Shown here in pieces: positions 46,401 through 58,400 of a stretch of 64,000 nucleotides of DNA. The notes beneath the pieces were generated by a model, which was not told where the DNA came from, did no database searches, and saw only the letters and a list, made by a program, of their open reading frames with translations. Origin of the DNA: Epiperipatus broadwayi (lineage: Eukaryota > Onychophora > Udeonychophora > Euonychophora > Peripatidae). Position 1 is the stretch's first letter, and every line of letters starts with the position of its first letter. The stretch lies in assembly GCA_028023455.1 (NCBI GenBank), contig JAQFVV010006197.1, forward strand, positions 17,855,254-17,919,253, read 5' to 3'. The translations under genes were made by a program, and so were the position numbers.

Positions 46401-49400
46401 CAAAAATAAATTTTTCAAACTGGCAGACTAATTTAGTGACACCTTTAAGTGATTGGATGTATGTGTCCAGTATATGTGCCCAACAAATTTTCATTTTATT
46501 TTAATTAGCAGAGAATAAATCTGCAAACTTTTAATTCTTATGTATATCATTCTCACTGCTAAACATCAATCTTTTTTTTTTTAAATAACAGCATATCACA
46601 AAAGGACAAACTTATTCTAAGAATAATGAGTATTATGAAGTAAAAAAAAATTACAGAAAGAAATAATTTTATTAAACCAAATAATTAATAGTTTATTCTA
46701 TTTAGAAAATATATTCTAATATTTTTGAAGAAATGAATATTATGTGAAGGGAAAAGATTACTAGATATAATTTTATATACAGGCAGCACAGAGAAGATAA
46801 CTGAGATTAAACAAATTCAGAATACTGACCACAAAAGTATTTCTTAAAAAGATAGACAGCAATAGAATAATAATGTATGAGAAGAGAAGCAATCACACAA
46901 ATCATTTTATAAGACATCTAATAATTGAAACCTACAATGAGATGTCCTAACCCAGATTTGAGAAAAGTATTTGATGAAATGCAGATATGAATTACAATAG
47001 TGCTCCTATCCATTACATTTGAAGTTCGCAGAGACGAGGATTTAATTCAGATATTGGTTGTATTGATGAAAATGAAATATTTTCATTATATTCAGCATAT
47101 TTTTTCATTATAATTTAGATATCAAATAAAAGCTTAAGTTGTTTTCAATTATCTATGCCTCTGTTCCATAAAATACCATATTCTAAAAAAAAAAGCTTAT
47201 CTTTCTTTTATATTCTAATCTCAAATATTCTCAATTTAAATTCTTTTTGTTAAAAGCTTCTTTAACTTATTTATAGTTTTAACCAACAATAATCAACTTT
47301 TTTAAATGATAAAAGTGAAAATCAGAAAAAATACTTTGTAATGAATTACATATGTAATAAATGCATATTGTCACTATGAATACCATTAATTTTTTTTTAA
47401 TGAAAAGTACATGTTGTAGAATGTTCACATTACCTCAAAATTGACTTATATTGAAATAGTGACACTTAAAATTTATTGCAATAAATTAAAAACTTGAAAG
47501 AGTCAATATTAATTTTTGTTTTAAAGATTAAAAAATGTTTTTAAAATCTAATATAATTCTAAATTAATGTACAACTGATTTTTTCCCTGTTACAATATTT
47601 ATTACTGACATATATGTATTTAAACTTAATTCTATATAAATGTGGGATATTCATCATATACAGAACCCACAAAATAATTTATTAAAGATTAATTGCCTAA
47701 CATTAAATGGAAGTAATTTTTATGTAATAATTGGCTCACCAATAAAACAAAACTCATCAATCACTGAATTATACAATTCATTGAGTATTCATAAGAAAAG
47801 GATTTTAAAAAAAAACCTGGTTGTACAGGAACAAGTTTAGTGTGTGTATCTTCAACTTTCATTCCAAGTGGCATGCACGAGTCCGGTAAGGCAGGGGCTA
47901 GAAAATAATACATTTGTGAATTCATACATAAAATATTACAAAATTTGGATATATGAAAAAACCAATTAGCAAACAATTAGAAAAATTGAAATAAACAACA
48001 AATCATTAAGAGCAATATGACAAATTAATTTCAGAAAAATGCAAGTAGATTTAAAAGCCAAGCAATCTAATTAGAAAAGAAAATTGAAATAAATAATATT
48101 AATAAATCACTAATAAAATAACTATGAATGGCAAACTTATTTCAGAAATGCAAGTTTAAATTTAAATAGCATTTTAATTCTTCATCAATAATTTTGAGTA
48201 TATGTAAGAAAGTAAGTTGTCTGAATTTTGCAAACACGTAATCAAGATATGGTTATGTGCACATTCATTATTAGTAACATTACAAGAAAGATCTTTAAAC
48301 CACAGTCATAAATATGACCCCACTCTTAAGTCTAGCTTTGTTATATTGATAATACATTGGTTATATTGTTATATGCTGAAGCACTATTATAAAGCTCAAC
48401 AAATCTATCTCAGATATTCTTGTGATAAGATTCTCTCAACAAAAAATAAAAATTACTGATTGCAGAAAGCCCACACATATAATAGAAAAATAGTATATAC
48501 ATCCGATCATGGTAAACATAAAAAGTAGAATTATACTCTCATTATAGAACAGAGCAAAAAAAGTTTATTTAGAAACCAGTAACTTGGAAAAGTCCAACAT
48601 AGAACAAACTAGACAGCAAAAATAAACATAAAAAAAAACCCCTATAAAATGCAATATAGGATATCCATAAATATCAGGTATGTTAGATAAACTAAAAAAA
48701 AAAAATTGCAATGAACACAATATCAGATAAGCTTTCCAAAGCCATGCAGACTAAAAGAACTCTAATCTCTACAAAAACCTAAACTTAAAATGATGAAAAA
48801 CAAAACTTGCATCTGTGAAATATTGTGAACGTGGAAGGGCATATATAGATGAAATTAGCTGCATTATATCAAAAAACAAAAGAATACAAATGATTAGATA
48901 GATGTATCTAAAACAGCATATCATGCATGCAATAATGAATATATGTTAATTGGGAAAATAATATAAGTCTGAATAGAAAAGGGCAAAAGAAATTTTAAAG
49001 AAACTGTTCACGTGATAATAGCAAGTAATCTCGTAAGTTAATATAGAATGATAATCCTTAATGTTCAAAACAAACATTAACTTTGCTTTTAAAAAAAAAA
49101 GTGGAGAAATCAGGAGGAGATAAGTATATAAAATTTCTACTGAGTGTTGTCTTTGAAAGAATAGTCTAATTGCTTAAGAGTATCATCTTAAATTCTGTAC
49201 TCATGAATATAAAAATTATCAGTTTAATTCTCCTATGGTTAGATTCACTGATCAAGACAGCATGCTCAACAAAGAGAATATAATAACATCATTCAATAAA
49301 TGTTCTATATTAATCTATACTTTATTACTAACAATTGAATGTATTTAGAAAAATATAAATAAAGTTTGAATTTTTCTAAAAACATTTTAATATTTAAACA

Positions 49401-52400
49401 GCATTAAACTGTTGCACATGCGCTTTGGATTTTAAATATAAAATGAATGAATACTACTTTTAGTATTCATTCATTTTATATTTAAAATCCAAAGCGCATG
49501 TGCAACAGTTTAATGCTGTTTAAATATAAAATGAATGAATACTACTTTTAGTATTCATTCATTTTATATTTAAAATCCAAAGCGCATGTGCAATAGTTTA
49601 ATGCTGTTTAAATATTATTGTTTATAAAAAACATCGCGCTATATAAAATAATTGACTTAAAAACATTTTAACAAGTTGACTTAGGCCAACATAAAAGTGA
49701 AATTTATATTTAGAAATCATCAAAAAAAAAAAGGTTCTTAAGCTCATTCTAAAATGAAAACAAAATAGACTTTATATTGCACAAAAAAAAAAAAAATTGA
49801 CAGATAACTGCTTAACATTGCTTAGAAAATGCTTTCCTGCATAAACTATCATCAACTAAACTTTTTCTTAATCATGTAACATTTGAATTCTGAAAACCTG
49901 CTTCAACTATTCTCAATCACCCCATTCTACTTACTAGTACTGTTTAAACACATCCATTCGTTTTTTTCTTACAAAGGCAATGACATTATAATAAAACTAT
50001 AGCTTAGCTTGTATTCTCATTACTTGCTTATCATCATCATCTCTATTTTTCAGTAAGAAGCCATCTATATGCTATACTTTTTTTTTTAAAAAAGCAAATT
50101 TTGACATTTCTCCTTTGTTAATGAACTTCCAATTTTGACAAGTAAGTAATTTTAGAAAAGAAAAAAGTTTTTTTATTTTCCGACAAAATAAAATAACTTT
50201 GTATTTTATTACATATGTTTATGTAGAAGTGTAATCTAGACTATAATAATGCACAATATTACTTACATATATAATGAATAAGCACAGATTATGTAACTTT
50301 CCAAGATGAGTAAGATTTGTAATAAGGGCAAGATTTATCTCTATCTTTTATGATGTGTGTTTAGTATAATGAAGCATTATGTCATAATAGATTGATGTGT
50401 TTTAATGTAAAATGGCATTTAACTATATTTAAAATAGATAATTTACATAAATAAAAATGAAGCTATTATGGCATATTCTCCATTCCATATATATCAATTT
50501 TTCAAATATTTTTTTTATTTTAATATTATTTAAAATCCATATTTAATGGTTAAAAAAAATTTGAAATAAAAAAATACCTCCAATTTTATATATTTTCACC
50601 TCATTAAAAGGCATGACTACGGAGTGTGGAAAAAATGGATTTCGAAGGCCATAAAAGTATTCCTTCACTTTCAGATCTCTGGCTTCACTTCGAGCTTCTT
50701 TTGTTCGTTCAACAACCTATGTCATAAACAAATTCAACTAAACAAATACAATATTATGTTTTTACCTTTATCTAAACTATATCAGTACTCTTAATACAAT
50801 AAAAGAATTAAAAAATCAATTACAAAATTAAAGAATATTTGGAAAATGATATTTATTTTTGCTTTTAATTTTCAATAGCAGCTGCCAATTTAATAATTCT
50901 GTTCATTACAGCATCATGAGTTCATATACAATTTTTATTCTATTAGTCAATTTTTGTATAAAATACAACATGCTGTAGATAAATATTTAATTATTTTTTT
51001 CCATAAAAAAATTCTTTTCATAGTATATTATTATATCTTGGATTGAAGAGGAGAGTATTCATTTATTTAACGCTCTCAAAGGCGCGTGCTCAATTAGCTT
51101 GAAAGGCTGATATTGGAATGAAATATTATATCATAAAAAAATGTTAAAATTTAAGTTTAAATATTGCGTATTTTAATAGGAATTTTTGAGTCTTTTTTAT
51201 TTTCATCTAACTTTTAATGTTTAGAATTAAGCAGAACATTTTTTAAATCTGAATAACTCAGAAACCATTTTATTTTGTTTTTAAATCAATTTCACTGATT
51301 TAAATAATTTTCTTAAAGAAAATAAACAATTATAAAATGAATCTTAAAATCAATCATTAAGTACTTTCTCTGGATTAAACCTCAAAATTAGATAAGTATT
51401 TGAATTTTTATTATAATTTTTTTCTTCTAAATATTAATAAAAAGTTGTTTTTGAATCCATTATTATTTTAAAAGATTTAGTCTTTATTTTATAATATGGG
51501 TTCAATGTGCCGTATATATTTTTTAAAATGAAACATTTAATTACATAATTAATATGTACATATATATACGTGCTTTAAATAAAAATAAAACAAAAATATT
51601 TTCTCCAATAGATTACAAAAGCAAATACTTTCTTATTAAATTATACAATTTTTTATTACCAGTGTAATTTATTTTTTTGTTTATACTAGGGAAAGTCCTG
51701 TATCATTTAGTACAACAAGACAGAAACAGACATAATGGTTAAAATCACGATTTATCACTTCTAAAGCGTAAGTATCACAAGACCCATTCAATTGTTTTGT
51801 ACTGGAGAATGTAATGTCATTCAAAAGAAACTATACATTTGATTGGTCTTACAGAAAATTTCCATTGAATTTTTCACCATTTTCTTATTAAATGAAAGCA
51901 TTTAATTTATAACAATTATTGAAGATTCTTGGATAATCGTAAGTATTGGTTGAAATTATATATTTCCTAAACTGATGTTAAAATTGTCATTCTGGAATGA
52001 ATTAACTTATTAATATATATCTCTAATTTTAATACATCAGATATTTACTGTCATTAGTTCAAGAGGGAGAGGGGGATATTAAAAAATAACAATCATAGTC
52101 TTTTATTTTAATTTCAATATATTTACAACAAACCACACATAAACTTCTTTATAAATCTTGATTTATTTTATGAACTATTACAATATACAAAAATATATTC
52201 TGTTTCGACTGTATTTTTTTATAGTCTCTATCAAGGAACAATTAAAAAATAAATACAAATATTCCATAATATATACATAACAAATATCTTTTACCTTAAA
52301 ACTCTTCTAACAATCTTAACATTTCATTACATTCTTTTCTTAAATACCTTTCTTAATATAATCCCCTATAATTATTTAATTAAATCAATTTATTATCCTT

Positions 52401-55400
52401 TTTTTTTTTTTTTTCAATTAACATCCTATTCATTACAGGTTTCATTTCATTAATATAAATTCCTTTTTTCATAATATGATATAATACATTCTAAAGGTTC
52501 TATTTTAAAATGTTTATGTTTAAATTTACTCATACAACTATAAACAGCAAAATTTTTATCACTTAAATATTGCTTTAATCTTATTGCCGATTTATTCTTC
52601 ATAGTTCCAACATATGACATTTCTTTATTAACTTTAAGATAATCTAAACATTTTATAATATAAACCGAATTCATAATTTCTAAATTAATACAATGATTAT
52701 CATTGTTAAGTAACAAATTTAAACATTTTTTCTTGTTATAAACAGGACAAATAATAACATTATATTTTTTATTAATCATATTAAATAATTTCCTAATTTT
52801 GTTTGTTAAAATTAGGAAATTATTTAATATGATTAATAAAAAATATAATATATATTTGACCTGTTTATAAAAATAAAAAATGTTTAAATTTGTTAATTAA
52901 TAATGATAATCATTGTAATAATTTACAAGTTATGAATTTGGTTTATATTATTTTAAAGATAATAAAGAAATGTCATATGTTGGAACTACAAAGAATAAAT
53001 TGGTAACAAGATTAAAACAGCATTTAAATGATAAAAATTTTGCAGTTTATAGTCATATGAGTAAATTTAAACATAAAGATTTTAAAATAGAACCTTTAGA
53101 ATGTATTGTCATATTATGAAAGAAGAAATTTATATTAATGAAATGAAACCTGTAATGAATAGGAAGTTAATTGGAAAAAAAAGAGAATAGGTGGATTTAA
53201 TTAAATAATTACAGGGTATTACTTTGAGAAAGGTATTTAAGAAACGAATATAATGAAATATTAATATTGTTTGTTAGAAGAATATTATGGAATATTTATT
53301 GTTATATAATGAGCATGCTAATACCTCTTAACAAAGCTTTTCCGAATATGCCTATTCTCAGACCAGTTTCTAGCTCTGGCTGTAGTCAGTGAGGCGCTTA
53401 GACATTCAAGCATTAGATTTAAAAGTGCCAGGTCAAGTCCAGCATTTATATAATAGCTAAGTAGAAAATTTCAGATATTCATGTCTTCAAATCCAGCTAT
53501 CTATCTTAAATAGCCATATGGGAATGAACTAATTAAATCACGTGATATATGATTTGATTTTCTTGCAATTATCTGAACTTAGTTCAGTCCCATATGGCTA
53601 TTTAAGGTAGCTAAATTTGAAGATATATGGATGTCTGAAAATTTCAGATTTTCTACTTAATAGCTAACTATTAGATAAATGCTGGGCTTGACCTGGTATT
53701 TTTAAATCTAATGCCTGAATTTCATAGCGCCTCATTGATGATAGCCAGAGCTAGAAACCGGTCTGAGAATAGGGATATTTCAAAAAGCTTGTTAAGAGCT
53801 ATTAGCATGATCATTATATAACATTTGTAGTACAAGCTTATTAAATTAAGTCACGTGATATATGACTTGATTTTCTTGCAATCATATTTATTGTTTTTTA
53901 TGTATTTTTTAGTTGTTCCTTGATAAAACTATAAAAGAATATAGTCAAAATGGAGTTTATTTTTGTATGTTATAATAGTACATATAATAAATCAAGATAT
54001 GTGTGTGGTTTGTTGCATATATATTGAAATTCTTATTAACAAAATCTAAATGAATTTTTGCAATAATTTAGAATATACATATTAAAAAGAATGAAAACAA
54101 ATAGCAAAATCTATAATTTAATGATGACATTTTTAATTAAGCAATTTCAAAATAATAATTAAAAAAATTTTTTACATTAGAAAAACATAATTTAAATATT
54201 TAATAAATTTATAGATTTTTTGTCTTACCCCACCTGACTTGGGCTGCAAAATAACTTTGACAAAAGGTGGCATGTCCCTGACTAGTTCAGTGTACAAACG
54301 CTCATGATCAAGAACAATAATAACATCCACTACAAAAAAATTACATATACTATAAAATAATCTCAATATCTGTGATAACTTTATTAATATAGTATAGAAT
54401 CATCATTGCATCAACAACTAAATTACTTTATATGAAGCAAAATTATCCATCTTGCTTAAACTTCTTGGGAAGATGTTCAAGTATAAATCCAACTGAGGCC
54501 TAATTACATTTAAATCATGACATTAGTGAAATGGACAAATATTTTTTCACGATCCACAATTAGTATTTGATTATATGTTGCTGAATTGGAAAATGACAGT
54601 ATAGTCTGAAAATATATAATTACACCACAGAATGAATATAGTTCCCCAAAATATTTAAATAGTTTGCAATTATGATGCAGTACCATGAAGAATAATGATT
54701 AGACTAAGAAAATGCCATGATGTGACTCCAAAATGAGTTCCATCACCATATTTGGCATTTTAGATATTTCTTTTGAAAAATGCCTGATATGAAGTTTTAA
54801 TAATGATTGGAAAAAAGGTAAAATACTAATTCATCTGAGTGCATGACAGTTTTTATGTTTGCATCATATTGTTTATGTCATAATATTCCTATTAGAAACC
54901 AGTGGCTTTGAAATGATAGTTCCATTCATAAATATTTTTGAGATGCTCATGGTAAATTGTTTTAGGTACAGTGTTTGAAACCATATATTTTATATAAATT
55001 GGAATAATAGAAGATTCCATAAATAATCAAGTGTCACAATCTCATAAGACTTTACCTTCCTAAAAAATTTCAACTAGTTTTGAAGCTATTGTATCACCAC
55101 CATATTTTAAAAACTTTTCTACGTATCCCATGAGAATATGCAAACTTTTCATTCTGAAGATTTAACTTCATCAAATTTGATATCTCTGTCAAAATCAACA
55201 TAAGTCACACACCAGTAATATGAATATATAACATTATTAAAAGCCGAAATCTAAATTCTTGTGTCATTAGTTTAAAAAACAATCAAAATATTTTCTTCAC
55301 CTGTTTTAAATATTGTAATCCAATAAAAAAATTTTTAATAGCATTATGATAAGCCCATACCTTATTTTCGATGCATATTTAAACTTACTATAATAAGCAA

Positions 55401-58400
55401 ATCATGGTCTCATTTACAATCAAATAAAAACATTAATTTTTGGAAGGTTTATCATTCAGAGGATCATAAAATATTTGAGCATCAGAAGCAATTAAATTGA
55501 GCTATGATCAATAGATCTTTAGTATTCATATCACATTTCTATTATTGCATTAAATCATGCAGATCTTCTTAGCAGTTTAATCCACTAATAATTCTTAAGT
55601 CTCGTCATTTTTTGTTTTGTTATTCTACCAAACAAGAGAATGCTGTTATCTTTTAATCAAGTCACTAACTCCCAGAGAAAAAAAATCAGGATTTTTTTCT
55701 TTTTAATGAATCCAATAACAGACTCTAGACTGTTTGCGCATGTATAATATCAATACACAAATATAAATAAAGTTTATTATTTAACTATGGAAATATGTGC
55801 AAACAGTACAAGAATAAAATATTCTCTTAATGCTACACTAAAAAATCTATATATGTCAATCATACAAATATGCTGAGTAATTATGCAAAAATGGACTCTT
55901 ATAAAGAAGCTCCGCTGAAGCATAGTAATTGTACATATGTTTCACATACTGCATACTGTTGATATAAAAATTGTTGTAGTTTGTTGTTCATGGCATAAAT
56001 GTATACACTGCAATCATACCAAAATTGGTGCATAAAGAACATACTTCATTTAAGATGTAAGGCAATGGATTATAATTATCTATTGCGCATGTATAGAAAT
56101 TGACACACAAGCAGAAGCTTATTTCTAAGTGATGTTTACTTTTTATTCCTTTTTCTATTGTTATTTAACATTGAATAAATGTCTTGTTATCTCAAATTAT
56201 ACTTGAGTTTATTTAAAGTAACCAATGCTCTCTGACATATTGAGATAATAATATCCTCAAGACATAGCAGGCTCATTGATATCCATAAATACACTGCTTA
56301 AAAGAATTGCAGGCCTTGATACTATGACAAGTTTGAAAATTCAAATGGCCAATTTTTTAGTGTTTAATAGCCAGCCATTTCCCATATGTTTAAACTATTT
56401 TTTAATGCAATTATGATTTAATTTCGACATATACTAGTCTATAGTCTATCCAGTGGTGCATGACATTTCTAATCATGATTTTTTTACTTTTCAGAATTTC
56501 TGTATGACTTTTAAAACGTTTTGACTAATTAAAAAATACAATGAAACACATAATTTAGAAAATAAAAATTTTAATATATTGAGTAATTTACTTTTATATA
56601 GATTTATATAATTGAGATAATATATTTAATAAATAACTATAATAAACAACATAAGTACTTTTAGTTAATTTCTTAACTTTCTTCAAACTTTAATTCAAAT
56701 TTAGCAGAAGTAAACATCATCACATTATTTCCCAATATTCATGGATTTTAACATTAGCACAGTGTCTATTAATTAAGGCTATCCTATTTCTATTTATAAA
56801 AATTGCCTCTTTAACTTTTCTTTTATTATGGTTTGTCTCCACATAGTATTTCCAGATAGAAATTGAAATTAAACTCACAAATTCAATAAAAGCGAAATTT
56901 AATTTGATAATTAATGTTGAAACTTGTGTTCTGATAGAGCTTATACCTGATTTTATGTTTGAGGTCACGTTAGAAATTGAGGGCTTTAAATCATTTTCTG
57001 AATATTATTGTGAATAATAATTTGTTTTAATTGCAACTAATTCTGAGATGGCAATTTCACATAAGTATTGATGCAAAATGAAATAAATGAAACAAATCAT
57101 TATTTTACAGCATTATAAATTATTTATATATAAAAAAAAAATTATATAATTACAGCTGATAGAAAATATAACCTTTGAACCTTCATATAAAATTATGACT
57201 GTTTTATTAATAATTTTTATTAGACATTCATTAGACTATAAATTATTCAATAATGAATATTTCTGTAGTTTAGTAAAAATTACACTACAAAAATATTATT
57301 CAATAAGGACTGTTTTAGTTTCTAAGCCCTTGGACTTACATGTATATATGCGTCAGATTTATAACTGTTCTCTTGGGAATAATAAATCTGTTCATTTTTT
57401 CCCGTGACTTTTAAAAAAACAAAGAAAAAAAAGTAACAAACTCCTTTTATTAAAACTTTCATAAAAAAGGTTAATTTTGTCATACAGAAATAAAAATTAC
57501 ACCATAAGAAAGCTGATTGAATGAAAAGAATGACATATAACACATGCATGAAGTTCTTAACAATTGCGCACTATATTGATTCAAATTCTATAATTGGTCA
57601 AAATTCTTCAAAAAAAAGGTGCATGCAAATTCAAGTAAATATAAAAACTTGGATGATAATTCAATAAGATCAATAAAAAAATAATAGATATTCTACTATC
57701 AACAGCTGCAGCTATACAGATGCTAAAAATAAAAATTTATTAGTAGATTTTCAAATAGGACAAAGCAATATAATCTATTTAAAAGAATTGACTATCTGGA
57801 TTTCTGTAAAATGATATGAAGATATAACGAAATATAACTGAAATAGCAAGGAAAGCTATAAAAAAATTATTTTGGCAATAAAATGAATCTTTTATTAAAA
57901 AGAGTGTTAATATAATAAAATGAGTAGAAGAAATCAATAAAGAACTATGCAATAATGATGAATTAAAAAGTAATCAATATAATCAAGACAAAATTTTTGA
58001 AATATCACATTTAAAATAAAGAGGCGAGACAATAAGGAATCATTTTAAATATTTTTAAAAAAGGAGACGAAAAAATAAAAAAATTGTAGGTAAAGTTCTA
58101 TACCAAATATCTAAATAAAAAAATAATATTAGAAATTATAAATCCATCAGTTTTTCTATAAAACTTTCATTTTAAGATCATTACAAATCATCCAAGAGTG
58201 CTTGGGATTCTAGCAATTAAGGCACAAATTGGCTTTAAAAGTGATTATAGCTCAGTAGATTAAGTTCAAGTATTAAGACAATTATAGAAAGACATTTCAA
58301 TCTAAATGACCTTGCTTTGATTAAAGATTTAAAAATCAAAATACATTGTCAAATTCCAGAGAATTTATACTGATTCGATTATATAGTAACATTAAGAAGA

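Larger units (their letters stand above)
53302..53883. mobile_element. Palindromic retrozyme-like insertion with 10-bp target duplication
   Basis: A 582 bp insertion in the right GIY-YIG arm, flanked by atatttattg on both sides (53292-53301, 53884-53893); the left arm shows the empty site. Two inverted arms (~53302-53525 and ~53590-53826) share tatataatga, catgctaat, ctattctcagacc, tttctagctctggc and atttaaatagccatatggga-type stretches. A ~40 bp segment with tcacgtgatatatga and ttgattttcttgcaat occurs in the loop (53531-53570) and again at the right end (53838-53880). Each arm carries a hammerhead-like ribozyme facing outward or inward with its arm. No coding frame. Confidence 0.75.
52110..54031. 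mobile_element. Head-to-head inverted pair of a GIY-YIG-encoding element
   Basis: Left arm 52110-52800 and right arm 52810-54031 are inverted copies. Outer ends are aatttcaatatatttacaac and its inverse near 54031. The centre at ~52803 is nearly perfect (attaatcatattaaataatt, then tcctaatttt, then the inverse), while outer parts have diverged. Each arm reads outward from the centre: GIY-YIG gene, a T-rich spacer, then a hammerhead-like hairpin and a conserved tail. The right arm is interrupted by a 582 bp insertion (53302-53883). The combination of GIY-YIG and hammerhead-like tail points to a Penelope-like retroelement fragment, but no reverse transcriptase is present. Confidence 0.75.

Noticed and set aside
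49375-49672. 14-base taaaaacattttaa on both sides of the palindrome as a target duplication
   Set aside because: The right copy is ~45 bp beyond the palindrome end and the sequence is low complexity, so coincidence is likely.
52360-52420. Poly(T) run as a LINE tail
   Set aside because: It lies inside the inverted GIY-YIG arm and is better explained as the spacer after the nuclease gene.
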